Below are positions 45,287 through 57,200 of a stretch of 64,000 nt of DNA, one piece after another. Numbering within the stretch: position 1 is the first letter of the stretch; each line of letters begins with the position of its first letter. A program made the translations under genes and the position numbers. Under the pieces are notes generated by a model, which made no database searches, was not told the origin of the DNA, and saw nothing but the letters and a program-made list of their open reading frames with translations. Source of the stretch: Heliocidaris tuberculata (lineage: Eukaryota > Echinodermata > Echinoidea > Camarodonta > Echinometridae); assembly GCA_025618425.1 (NCBI GenBank), contig CM046833.1, positions 9,961,327 through 10,025,326 of the forward strand, read 5' to 3'.

Positions 45287-46246
45287 TAAATGTATGGATG
45301 TTTTGAATATGATAATGTAAAAGATGAAACTTCAACGCTTCCATACATATGCATTTTAATAGTGGCTCATATACTTTTTATATGTCTTTTATTGACTTGA
45401 AATCTTACAAGGAAAAGTATTTTGTGTCACTATTTTATCACTAATTTTCAACTACTTATTATTTGAATTATAAATGAAACAGGGTATGTCTGCATTGATA
45501 AACTATCCATCTATCTTTCCAGAAAATTTGATGAGCATAGCATTGATATTTCTTGATTTAATTAACTTTGAATATGACCATGCAAAACAGCCCACTGGCA
45601 ACAAGGAGAGTGTGCCATTTCAGGCACTGGAAATAAAATCAGCCCTTTTTGCTCATTTGCATACGACCTGCGGTCTGACTGTTTGTGGAAAATTGAAGAA
45701 CCGAAACAGTAGTTTCGTCCTAGATTCAGAGCGAACGATGCATTTGCAATTTATCGTGCGCTCTTGATCTAGCACGGTATTGCCGTTCTGGTTCTTTCAT
45801 TTTCGACAAAGAATGCCTATAGGCGTCCTTTGTCATGTGCAATTGGTAATCTCCGTCCTCAAATCCTGCGTATGTTGCTGAACAAACACTTCCTAATATC
45901 TTCGGGGACGAAGACCCTTTGGTTGGTTAATGCGTTACTTGGGTCCCGTCGAAAAATGTTGTGAGTAGAAATTTCAAGACTATGCTCGAAATAACCGAAT
46001 CGTTCCCTGCGAGATCACTGTTTCATGCCGAACCTTCCACGCCGCCACGGACCACGTGAGTAACAGAACGAATTTGAAATCGTGGTCTTTCTCGATGGCA
46101 TCCCCGATGAAGAATTTTTACATTGCAAGGTTGTATCTCAGTGATGGCAAACACTACTTACGCCGGTGTATTTGTGCAATGTATTAGTTGAACATGATAA
46201 TTTCACTCTCAGTTTCAGTTCATTGTTTCATATTTCACATTTACAG
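45287..46246. other. gene-free spacer
   Basis: An open frame at 45474-45767 (+) shows no domain. Nothing else is recognised. Confidence 0.4.
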
Positions 46247-46344
46247 TGCTTTTACGGTATAAATGGTACAAACAATATTACTGGTACAAACAAGATAAAT
46301 GGTAGAAACAACATGAAATATATTGCCAGAGAAAATAAAAGAAG
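46247..46344 (+). other. possible orphan exon
   Basis: A 98-bp block lies between a good acceptor (CATATTTCACATTTACAG) and a good donor (AAG|GTGAGT). In the open frame it encodes Asn/Gly-rich NGTNNITGTNKINGRNN. No partner exon was found, so it could be chance or part of a non-coding transcript. Confidence 0.25.
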
Positions 46345-46646
46345 GTGAGTACCTCAAATCTATACGTTTGCATGCAGTATTAATTGAAAAGACCGGCTAG
46401 AATAAAAGTGAAATATTGAGGAGCCTACGGAGAAAGCTATGCTTGTGAGTTATAGGCTCCAGAGGTCGAACTATTGATCAGAAACGTGTAAAATACCCAT
46501 GAATTAGGATAACGGGAAAAAAGGGAAGAAAAAGTTACAGAATTATGATTATTTATTAAATTAAAAGTAATTGCGACTAAAATACTTTCGCTAATCGAAA
46601 TAAAGAATAAAAAAAGGTCTCTACGGGAATCGTGCGTCTTTATGGC

Positions 46647-46900
46647 GGGGTAACCTCGCTATTCATAAGGACCGCTATTCATAAGGACACTTATTCATAA
46701 AGACCGCTCTCCATAACGCGTGACTAAATGAATAACGGTTTTGTATGAATAGCGGTCCTTCTACAAACCATGGACAAATTACCTCGCTATTCATAAGGAC
46801 TTCCGTTCATAAGGACCACTATTCATATGGACCGTTATTCATAACGCGTGTTAAATGAATAGCGGTTTTCTATGAATAGTGGTCCTTATGAATAGCGAGT
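46647..46900. mobile_element. palindrome-rich element, family C copy 3 (inverted)
   Basis: The reverse complement of the 33296 and 33857 copies, opening GGGTAACCTCGCTATTCATA and made of the same CCGCTATTCATAAGGA units. Confidence 0.82.
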
Positions 46901-47190
46901 TCTATTTACCATCGCAATCTTCCTCAAGTTTCCTCGATATTCTGTGAAAACTACATGTGGAAGAAAGAATAACATAAAACATAAGTAAACTTTCGAAATG
47001 ACATACATGCATAGCAACCTTGATTCATGTACATTCATATGCACGCATATGTCACTAGATTACGCTCATAACATTGCGTAATACTACAGTTAAAAAACAC
47101 ACCGAGTTCTTACTAATTTGCTTATCAAATCATAACATTATGGCAAATGGATCTAACATATTTTCTCTAAGTTATTGACTAACACATTAA
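46901..47190. other. gene-free spacer
   Basis: Nothing recognised. Confidence 0.4.
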
Positions 47191-47375
47191 ACACGATAAA
47201 AACTACTTTCGAAAAATAAACTCAAGGGCAATTTCAAAGGCCTATTGTACTGCCCATAGAAATCAGGTTCGGATTACGTAATACGCCATTGTAATGTTCG
47301 CACATTTCTAAAGGTGATAGACAGGGCTATTGAACTTGCCTTGAGTTGATTTTTCGAAAATAGTTTTTATCGTGT
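47191..47375. mobile_element. 185-bp MITE, family B copy 2
   Basis: The same length and orientation as 21624-21808, with roughly 95 percent identity by eye. The flanks share ATTAA. The ends are ACACGATAAAAACTACTTTC and its complement. Confidence 0.87.
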
Positions 47376-48417
47376 TATTAACCCTTTCAAGACAATTGAC
47401 CACATTTTGTGGTTTGGCTCAATAACATTTGATTCAGAGCTCTATAAAATATACCAGATGCATGAGTAGAAAGAGCAAAAATTTCTGCACACATTATGTC
47501 CATTTTTATTGCCTGACCATACTGCGTTTGATGCCAGGAATTTTTAAAACGAGAATAAGCTTTGAAACCCTTAAATTGGCAACACATTGAGAGGTTCAAA
47601 ATTATTGTTTTTCATCAAGATTGGCAATTCTAACCATGTATAGTGTTTTCAAAGACATTACACCTAATTAGAACCATGTAGAACTAAAAGAAAAAAAATT
47701 GATTGTTGCCAATTTAAGAACAAAATGTGATCAATTTAGCCATGAAATAATTCCTGTCCTGAAAGGGTTAACAAATGTTCACCAGTACTGAATTATCATA
47801 AAAAATGGCACTGAATATCATATCATTGCTTTCATAAATACTAAAATACAAAACTCAATTATTGCACAATGTATAACATAAATAATACTCAAGGTTTTAG
47901 GGTCATTTGAAATTGGTTTACATTAGCCTAGAAGGAGATAGACTGATTATGTCATACAGTACATGTAATGCATACATTGCTGTATCATTCACTTTCACTA
48001 TGCACGAATTGAAATATACTACAAGTCCTGACCTTTTTCACACTTCATAGTTTTCAAATATATTTACATCAATATTTTCACTAACCCTTTTGCCTCCTTT
48101 ATAAACAAAATTACGCCAGTCCTTGATGTTCTGGATTTAAAAAAAAACTCTAATAGTACAGTCACACCGCCCAGACCGCCAACAGTCCAACAAAAAAATG
48201 ACAAAATCTCCCTCTGTCGGGAACCGATGCAGGCCCGACGACAAACTGATGATCCCTAAATTGACCTGGTACACAGCCCGATTGCATCCTGCCATTTCCC
48301 CGCATCCATCCCGACAGCCGACATCTGTATAAAAAGCTATAGTCATGATCGTCCGGTCTGTTAAGCAAATATTTTTGAATTTTGGGGACAGAGTTTATAG
48401 TTAATTACACAGACGGC
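47376..48417. other. gene-free spacer
   Basis: A loose inverted pairing is visible between AACCCTTTCAAGACAATTGA (47381-47400) and the TTCCTGTCCTGAAAGGGTTA stretch (47751-47770), suggesting another fold-back unit of about 390 bp. Nothing coding is seen. Confidence 0.45.
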
Positions 48418-48740
48418 CAGTGGCGTATCTACGGGGGGGGGGGGGGCAGAGTGGGCACGTGCCCGGGTGGCACTTGAAGGGGGGGGGGGGCGCAAAAAAA
48501 GCAAAAGAGAGAAAGAAAAGGGGGAGAAATATAAGACAAAATGCATAAGAAATTGTCTTTTATAGGGTTTGAAATGCAAATTTTTTCTATAGCTCGGTCG
48601 CTTTGCTGCCTCGCATAATTATGTTCAAAATCTAGCTATTTTGCGCCCCTATGGCGTTTGTAAAGTGTTAACCATTAATTGACTCTAGTTGCTTTTCGCC
48701 CCCCCCCCCTCGGGCGCCAGAATACCTAGATACGCCACTG
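48418..48740. mobile_element. hAT-like element with 8-bp TSD CAGACGGC
   Basis: The ends CAGTGGCGTATCTA and TAGATACGCCACTG are perfect inverted repeats. The duplication CAGACGGC flanks both sides (48410-48417 and 48741-48748). It is 323 bp with G and C homopolymer runs inside. Confidence 0.9.
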
Positions 48741-48748
48741 CAGACGGC

Positions 48749-49716
48749 TCCTCATGGGAAATAATGTTCTTTTTTTCAACATGGATTCCTATGTAAAGTT
48801 TAATGCTGAAAACGATGGCATCGATTGAATTGTGAAATACAATGCGCAAAGTGCCCAAATTTTGTTCCTAAAAGGTCCTACGGACCAGTTCATCACTAGA
48901 GTCGAAAAGAGTGCTTTAATTGCTGTCATATTCGCCAGAAAGGTGTTTTCGAACTTTCATTTTAGCACTCAGAATATCTCCTGGAATGCTGAAATTTCGA
49001 ACTACTGCAGTCTGTACATACTTCTTTGTAATGAGAAAAGTTTAAAGAACGACACTGTTAAAGATCACTGCATCATTTGAGCAAGATTATGGGCCCTTCG
49101 ATAGATTTTTATTTACGAAAATGGGCCTGAAAACTTTTTATTTCATTTTTTTTAACCGCCGAGTATTATTCATTATACGTGACTATCACCAATAAGTTCG
49201 GCACATCATGTGCATATGTTTTGATATATGTTAGTCAGTGAAAAATGCGATATTTAATGCATTTTCAATTGGGCCGTAATGAAGAGATTCAGGGCTTTCA
49301 TCTCCTTTCAGGTGCCCTAAAAATTATGTAATCTTGGTTGATTTGATAAATACTATTTTTAGAACACATCTTCAAATATCTTTGGAAAGAAAATTATGTC
49401 ATGCCACTATAGTATAATGCTCTATAATCACTTAAGTTACATTTGGCCCTCTAAAATTAAAATGATACGAAATCAACCAAACTCGCTCAAAAGCACATGC
49501 ACCGCACACAGAAATGGGCATATGGGACTGCACACAGATGTGGCATGAATGTTCGGCCCGAACACTTTGTCATACAGTATTTCGAATATAAGGGCATTTG
49601 AAGAGAAATCCTTTTCAGGGGACATTTCTACTATGATGTTCTTCCAAAGTGACATAAAAGGAATGAGGAAGCTCACAAATTATTTTTCACCTTTCCCAGA
49701 ACTCAACCTTCCATTT
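48749..49716. other. gene-free spacer
   Basis: Open frames (48832-49080, 49473-49676) have no recognisable domain. Confidence 0.4.
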
Positions 49717-50350
49717 GAAAATGTTCCAAACTTTCTATATATTTTTTCTTGTGGCAATACATGTAGCTTTATTTTTTCCCACAGGATCCATCGAATTAAA
49801 TCTCACCTTCATCCTTTTTGCCAATTATTGTACTATATCTGTATATGTACCTAGTCAGGATGAAGATCAAAGTGCTTGAAAATGTACCAAACTTTCCATA
49901 TGTATTTGTTGTGCCTACAGATTTATTTTTTCCCACAGGACCCATCAAAATAACTCACATCTTCATGCAAAATTCCCCAAATTTATGCAAATTATGGAAG
50001 TACATATCCAAAGCATTAAAATCAAGAAATATACTCTGAAAATTGCAGTTTAACGTTGTCCAATCATTCACCTGACCTTGTTTACCAATGAGTATCAAAT
50101 TGGAAGTGATCGTATAGTCGGTTATTGATATACCATTGAAATCTTGTTTTATGCATTAATATACATGGATTTTAATCAAATAGTTTTAAAAGTTAAGGAA
50201 TATAATCAGAGCATCACACCTAACAAAATTATTTTATTAACCTGACCTTATTCACCAATATGTTACAAATTTGTGGTGCTTGTATAGTCATTTCTTGATA
50301 TGTCATTGGAAAAGTGCATTATGCATAAATGTCAATCAATTATAATAAAT
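49717..50350. repeat. diverged tandem duplications of about 160-180 bp
   Basis: One pair shares TTTCCCACAGGA(T/C)CCATC and CCAAACTTTC (about 49717-49830 and 49877-49990). A second shares CCTGACCTT...CACCAAT and TATAGTC (about 50070-50200 and 50238-50340). Similarity is moderate. Confidence 0.6.
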
Positions 50351-51053
50351 TACCATTAAAATCAATGAACATTACAATATTATTGCCTTTATTAATTGTA
50401 GGTGGTAGAATATGAAGCCCTTCCACAATTATTTTGTGCGTATATCATAGAATATGTGTTTTATGCATTAATTAACATAAATTCATATTAAGTTTGATGA
50501 TTTCATCAGATTCACCTGCATATAAAAATGAAGAAACTAGTTTATATTTTTTGAGACAAACAATTGATTTTGTTGTTGTTGTTGTTGTTGCATAGATTAG
50601 AATTTTTAAATAGGGTGCCATTCACCGATTTCGTGGCATTCTATCTAAAATTACCGCTTTTAGTGCATATGACTCACAGGCAAAAAATTGCGCTTTTGTA
50701 AAGTCTGTCCCCTAAATTTTGTTATTTTCGTCTTGATATTGATGGATCTCAAGGTGTGGAGGTCACCACTGCACAGTAAAGTGAAGTTCCATGGTTTCAG
50801 CCATTAAAGGGGACAACGGTCAAGATTTAAGGGATAAAATGCAGGAGAACAAGATAATCATGTAAAAGGTGTGCGATGGGTCTTATGGGCTTCTGTTCAC
50901 GATATTTCCACTCGATTTTCATTCGTTCTTTCCCTCTTTGGCCTTTGGATGGGGATGAGTGCGGGCACTTGTTCTCCATGTCCCCGCAAAAACACTCCAC
51001 TGGTGCAACCCACATACCCCATCGCTGGAGTTCCTACAAGCAGTGAGTGGCCT
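50351..51053. other. gene-free spacer
   Basis: A GTT/GTTGTT tract at 50571-50590. Open frames at 50827-51015 overlap no domain. Confidence 0.4.
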
Positions 51054-51476
51054 ATTAAGGCCACCGCACACCTTACGATCGGTCTGCGATCCGATTTCAG
51101 AAGAAAATGTAATATCATTTGACAAATCATTTATAAACGAAAAATATTTTTGATTGAAGGTCTGAATAGTCAGACAGATAGTAAAATCGATAATACGGCC
51201 TTTGCCGAGTTTTCTAGTCGGTGGAATGGCCAAATCGGCTCCGAGTCGTAGTGACGTCACAAAAATCGTACGACTGCCTACGATTTGAAACTAATTTTGC
51301 CCTTATTCTCTGTAGAAAGCTGACAGCTCACCAAAACCCTATATTTAGTATTCATATTACTTTTCAGATCCTAAATAGGGTAGATTTCATGTGTTAAAAT
51401 GCCAATATTTAATGCCACAGCGATTTATTTCACAAATCGGATCGCAGATCGATCGTAAGGTGTGCGGTGGCCTTAA
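51054..51476. mobile_element. MITE with 43-bp near-perfect TIRs
   Basis: It begins TTAAGGCCACCGCACACCTT, continues ACGATCGGTCTGCGATCCGA, and ends in the inverse with one mismatch over about 43 bp. TTAA at both outer edges could be the target duplication. It is 423 bp and non-coding. Confidence 0.9.
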
Positions 51477-51610
51477 GGGGACAGAGAGGCAAGACTCCCG
51501 GGCGGCGCTTGAAGGGGACGTAAAAATCACAAAAGAGAGAAAGAAAGAGGAGAAAAGGAATACAATAATGGTCTTATACGATACCTAGCTGAATGCAGTG
51601 TTAACTGATC

Positions 51611-51772
51611 AGGGCCCCGTTGCATAAAACTTGCCATTAACGGTAACTTTGCCATCAGTGGTAACTCCCATGGCAACCTTGATTTTGATTGGCTGTTGAG
51701 TGATGTTACCATGGTAGTTACCATTGATAGCAGAGTTACCATTAATGGTAAGTTTTATGCAACGGGGCCCAG
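51611..51772. mobile_element. fold-back MITE with GGGCCCCGTTGCATAAAAC ends
   Basis: The ends GGGCCCCGTTGCATAAAAC and GTTTTATGCAACGGGGCCC are exact complements, and TTACC/GGTAA modules pair throughout. The 162 bp can form one long hairpin. Confidence 0.88.
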
Positions 51773-52229
51773 AAATGAAAATAGTGTTTTGAGGATTTAA
51801 AATGCTGGCATTTTCTGAAGCTCGATTACTTAGCCTCCTTTCATTTTTTTTTTCTTCAAAATCTAGTCATTTCGAGCCCTTATGTTTGATACAGATTTAT
51901 TATGAACAGGGTTTTAAGTGTTCGAAATTCGAAAATACAAATTCTTCTTGCTCTTTAAGCTTGACTTCAAAGGCTTAATCATGATTTCTTGAAAGAAAAA
52001 AGGTACATAAAATGACATTTTCAAGGGTTCAACATATGAGTGTTATCCTAACGTTTCCAAATTCCTATCCAAATTCCTTTAAATAATTTTTCGCTATTTT
52101 CATTAATTTCACGCCCAAATATCGAAGATGTAAACAGAACAGTGGTTTTCAATTTTAAAAAATTGAAAGAAACTTTAAAGCTCAGTAGTCGCTAGTGAGT
52201 CCAGCGTTCCCTTGTTTTTTTCGGTTCTA
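51773..52229. other. gene-free spacer
   Basis: AT-rich, nothing recognised. Confidence 0.4.
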
Positions 52230-52946
52230 GGACACCTACCCCCTGGACAACCACCCCCCCGGATAACCACCCCTAGGATAACCACCCTCTAGGACAACTA
52301 TCCCCTAGGACAACTACCCCCCCGGACAACTACCCCCAGACAACTACCCCCTAGGTCAAACACCCTCTATGACAACTACCCCCCGGACAACTACATGTAC
52401 CTCCCAGACAACTACCCCACAGGACAACGACCCTCTAGGACAACTACCCCCCGGACAACTACCCCCCAGACAACTGCCCCCTAGGTCAAACACCCTCTAG
52501 GACAACTACCCCCCGGACAACTACCCCGGACAACTACCCTCTAGGACAACTACCCCCGGACAACTGCCCCCGGACAACTACCCCCTAGGACACGTGCCCG
52601 GGGGGTAGTTATCCGGGGGTAGATGTCCTAGAGGGTGGTTGTCCTAGGGTGTAGTTGTCTGGGAGGTACATGTAGTTGTCCGGGGGTAGTTGTCCTAGAG
52701 GGTGTTTGTCCTAAGGGGTAGTTGTCTGGGGGGTAGTTGTCCGGGGGGTAGTTGTCCTAGAGGGTGGTTGCCCTAGGGGGTAGTTAGTCGGGGGGTAATC
52801 ATCCTAGAGGGTAATTGTCCCGGGGGGGTAGTCGTCCTAGGGGGTGGTTGCCCTAGGGGGTAGTTGTCCTAGGGGGTAGTTGTCCTAGAGGGTGGTTATC
52901 CTAGGGGTGGTAATCCGGGGGGTGGTTGTCCAGGGGGTAGGTGTCC
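52230..52946. repeat. inverted minisatellite, 717 bp, about 16-bp unit
   Basis: The left half repeats GGACAACTACCCCCTA-type units; the right half repeats their complement TAGGGGGTAGTTGTCC. The outer edges match too: GGACACCTACCCCCTGG at the left and its complement at the right. The switch is at about 52590, where CACGTG sits. The two arms could form one very long hairpin. Confidence 0.92.
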
Positions 52947-54109
52947 GGATACGGTTTTTTTCACATGGGTCAAATGCATGAGAACTCTGGGAACAAAATT
53001 GAAAAGGAAATCTACCGCTCGTTCGTTTTACTTCTTCGCATTTACAAGTTGTTTATGAAACTTTGGCTACTAGTGACAGGTCAAGTGCATTATAAAATCA
53101 TTTCTATTTACTGCCATATTGCTGATTTCAAAGCGGAAATAAGTTTGGGTTGTATTTTAGTCTATACGTTTTGTAGGCAAAGGCTTTGAGATAAGCCACC
53201 GCTTACAAAAACCGCAATTGCCCAATTTCTGGCCATGGGCAGAATGTTGCAGGAGAGAAAGAAAGAGATCCCGGAAATTCCATAAGTCACCTCTGAACCT
53301 TAATCTCAGTAGTCTCTAGTTATGGTTTGGTCAGTTTGTAGGTCTTAGGAAGTAACATGCTCTTGGTCTCAGGCATCATTATATCAGGATCCTTGCACCC
53401 AGCATCATGGACAGCTCCATTCTTAGGAATCTTTAGAGTTTCCACCCTCTTTGTCTGGTCCACTTTCAAAGGGTTTTTGAGTGTTTTTGAGTACCCCCCC
53501 CCCTTTTTTTTTAGGGAGGGGGGCTTGGGGACTTGCTAAATTACTTTTCTTGCCTCTTCCTCCTTTTGTTTTTTGTATAATCGACTGGATGATACATATG
53601 AAGGGGAAGGATCTTAATCACTGATTAATGATCGTATTGATATAATTTATGTGAAGGTTTCCCTTTCCCACTTAGACTGCCTCAAAGTTGGGATAATAAG
53701 ATGATTTGTGTGAAAGCAGAAAAATAAGGGGGGGGGGGAGGGATGGTGAAAGTTTCGAGCATGTTCCAAAGATCTCACCCCGACAATTTCTGTAGCCCGA
53801 CCCCAAGCCGAAGAGAGACCGACAACCCCGATAACAGACCGACATAAAACTGACGGCAAACCGACCCCCGCCGACATCACCCCAAATGGCATAGTTTCTG
53901 TCGGTTTACGGTCGGTTTGAGGTCGGTCTTTTGGTGTGACTGCAGTGCACACCCATGACTATGTCCATCTTGCGTGGTTCTGAACGTAACCAGCTCGACT
54001 TGCCATGACCACTAGATGTCGCTATATCACTTTCTTTCAAAGAGAGCCGAAGAAAAACCAATCGAATAAAACAAAAGCATTTTCCAATGTTACTTTCACC
54101 ACATGTCTC
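52947..54109. other. gene-free spacer
   Basis: It contains runs of C/T (53492-53513) and G (53727-53738) and a GACCGAC/GTCGGT-rich stretch with internal complementarity (53780-53940). No gene. Confidence 0.5.
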
Positions 54110-54555
54110 TTTAAAAGGGCCCATGCCAAGCAAATGCATGTTCACTTTTGTTGATTTATGATACCCTGATCATCATTTATGTGGCAAAAAAAATATCTAG
54201 ATATATGACATATATTTTATAATAAAAAAAATCAGTATTTTTTCTTCAGATTACCGGGATCCGCCCACAACCCCCCCCCCCCCCCCCCGCAAAACCAACA
54301 TTCCCATTGTGACATCACTTGTCAATCGCCATCCAGAAAATATCAACATGTCAATAGATATTGCTATGTCGGATAGTCACTGTTTAGTGTTTTCTCCCAA
54401 TAACATTCTACAAAATACACCTTCACTTACCTTTCTTTCGCAGGTGTATTGCATCATGCCATTGTGAGAAAACATTTGACAGTGACTATGCAACATAGCA
54501 ATTGAAATGTTAATATTTTCTGGATGGTGCATTTGCTTGACATGGTCCCTTTAAA
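54110..54555. mobile_element. fold-back element, interrupted left arm
   Basis: Outer ends TTTAAAAGGGCCCATGCCAA and the right TTGACATGGTCCCTTTAAA are inverse. A further arm (CCATCCAGAAAATAT at 54330 and ATATTTTCTGGATGG at 54513) is also inverse. The outer and inner left segments are separated by about 190 bp with a C-run, a probable later insertion. Confidence 0.72.
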
Positions 54556-54699
54556 TTATGTATAATTTACCCAGTAATTGACTTGGAAAATGTTTTTATT
54601 TCTCTTATTTCTCTAATATAATCGTTAGTACAGTGTACCAAAAAATACTCGGTTCTAAGTTATATCATCGACAGTTCCTATAAAATAATCCGAAACATG

Positions 54700-55660
54700 A
54701 TAGGCCAGGAGCCTGTCCCGAAATATCACCCCATTTTACCCATAAGATTTGACCCCTTAAAGTGACAACACTGTCAGGATTATGTAAACACACCCATTGA
54801 CCATCTCACAATACAAAGCTTGCTTGGTATCGATGCAGTTAATACATGAATAGTACATTTCAGCCTGACAGTCACATACCACAGTTACCTGAAAAGCTCT
54901 TCATTTATGCCTTGTCAAACAGGTGAGGATGGACAATGGGTGTGTTTAAATAATCTTGACAATATTTTTGGCTACTTTTGAAGAAGCGATTCATTTTTCA
55001 CAATCTAATAACTTATTATTATATTTTTAAAAAAAAACACTCAACACCAAATTACACCTCAAGAAGATTATTATACTCAAAATTATGTTATGAAAATTTG
55101 AATTGGATTGAATGAAAGACTTTTAAGATATATTCAGAAGATAAAATTTGTCTTTACATATAGAGGTGTTTTTTTTGTTTTGGGGGGGAGGGCCGGCAAA
55201 GAGTTGTCAAAGGGCACTTTGGGGTTTTCATTTCTGGGGGTCTGATAATCCCCTTCACGATAGACAATTTTGTCAGTTTTTATATTTTTGGAAGCTGCAT
55301 CTATAACTCTTCCTTCGTCTGACAAAATTTGGTCCCTGTGCTTCAAGGGGAAAATATTTACCCCAATTTTTAGGGGCCGTCTGACACCCCATCCCGACGG
55401 AAAATTTTGTCATTTTTTTGTGCTTTGTTATGTCCAGTCATACTAATTCCTACTGACAAGGTTTGGTGCATGAGGAATATTGGGTGAAATCGACCCGACT
55501 TTGGGGCTTCGGGGGGGGGGGGGGGGGCTCTGGAGGCTAAACCCCGCGACTACGGTCAGGCTGACAACATTTTTGTCAATGACCTAGATGGTCGAAGTAA
55601 CTTTATGGGGTGAAATTTTATGGGTAAAATGGGATGATTATTTCGAGCCAAGCTCCCAGA
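54700..55660. repeat. nested inverted repeats
   Basis: The outer pair is CCCATTTTACCCATAA (54732) with TTATGGGTAAAATGGG (55619). An inner pair, ACACACCCATTG (54789) with CAATGGGTGTGTTT (54937), delimits a smaller fold-back of about 200 bp. The G-run at 55511-55527 resembles the hAT-like elements. Confidence 0.65.
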
Positions 55661-55981
55661 CTATGACATCAACACATGTGCAAGTCCACTAATTAATATA
55701 GGCCTACTATTAATACATGGTTGGGAGTGCGTCAGTGCGAACCGGCAACACAAAGGTTTTTATCGTGGTGTACTAACGCACGAGGCAGCAAAACTCATAT
55801 TAGTAGACCTCTACAGTTCTATTTACAATGTTTAACTTGATAGTCTTTGTTGCAAACGCAAATATACATTGCTTATTTACAATGTTTAGGTCTAGTCTTT
55901 ATTTAGACCTATTTGTGAGTAACATGAATCTGACAATTATGGAAGTGGTAGGCCTATTGAGTCTGGTTCACCGATGTATTT

Positions 55982-57200
55982 TCACTTCCTTGAGTTTGGC
56001 TGAGCATCAGTCGAATTTGAGCTTACATTGAAGCTTGAAGATGAAGACAAGGTACCACCACTGGCACTAGGAGTAGGACTAGTACCAGTACTAGCAGTAG
56101 CAGGAATAGGACTCGGAGTAGGAATCACTTGGCACAGTTGTGTCGCTAACTGTCTGCTCATTTCCTGTTTGCGCTTGTCACTTGTTCTGGAATAATGCTT
56201 TGACAGTGAGGTTGCACTACGATCACCGCTCACGGACATTATATCCCTCGTCTCAAAACCGGCACTGTCCAGCGAAGTAATGCAAGTGGCTCGAATAGAA
56301 TGGTTAGTATAGGTCCTACTGCATCCAGCTTTCTTTGCAATGTCTTTAACTTTGTTGTTAGCAATTGTACACTTAGTGGAATGTTACCATGGCTCATTCT
56401 CCATTTGAGGCACTGCAACTTTAGGTGTCTGCCACAAAAATGGACAGTCAGGATTTAGCTCAGAAACATACAAGTAGGAATTCACAGGGCACCTGTCACT
56501 TTTGGGAATTTCATACATGTAGCCACTGTTAGAAGACTCGTCATCATCCTCTCGGTTGTTTTTGGTCAAAGTATCTCGCTTAGAAATGTATTTGAGACCA
56601 TTTTCATCACTCTCAACGGTAAAATTTGAAGGTTTCATACAGCGGACGTTTTCACGTCCTCGATTACAAAAATATGTTAAAATGTCAATAAATACCTTGG
56701 TCTGTAGTCCAGAAGAGGAAGAACAATTAGCCTGATCAGATGTCTGGATCTTTTCCATATCCTCGGCTGAGAAAACAGACTTATGGTTCACTTTTCCTTT
56801 GCCCTCTTTCTTAAGTTTTACTAGGACAGCTTTAAATATGCTGTTGTTGCTCTTAGACTTAGGGAAAGATTTCATATCAGCAATGTCAATTGCATGATGA
56901 TCCTAATAATGACGCTGAATAGCGTACCTGATTGACATAAGTGATTTTTGTGTGTAGTCCGTCCCATCCTCTTTTCTGATGCCTGCATAGAAATGGCTCA
57001 ACATTAACAGCATACAGTGTATCTAACTCACGTTGGGTAGTGGTGGATAGGTCCGTGCGACTGAGTTTAGCGAAACTTTCAAGCTTTGAAAATACAAATT
57101 TCAGTGATCTTTTGGTACTGTTCGAATCCTTCCCATTCAGTAGATCGTCGAGTTCTTCCTCCGTGAGAAGTGCAAAACTAAGATTCGAAGAGACAGCCAT
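55982..57200 (-). pseudogene. Crypton-type tyrosine recombinase relic (DUF3504/KIAA1958-like)
   Basis: N-terminal segment 57200-57015: LLTEEELDDLLNGKDSNSTK. After a one-base frameshift near 57015 come LSHFYAGIRKEDGTDY and SIRYAIQRHY, then TAG (56903-56905). The core follows: KAVLVKLKKEGKGKVNHKS and FCNRGRENVRCM. A TAA (56384-56386) falls directly after ENEPW, where the family has Tyr. The C-terminal part is TYTNHSIRATCITSLD, with HxxR, then SLSKHYSR with the candidate nucleophilic Tyr, and a Ser/Pro-rich end. The order matches the tyrosine recombinase of Crypton elements and their KIAA1958/ZMYM-like derivatives. Two stops and one shift make it inactive. Confidence 0.82.

Noticed and set aside
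50871..51260. Several overlapping frames on both strands
   Set aside because: Mostly inside the TTAA-edged MITE; the frames mirror its inverted repeats.
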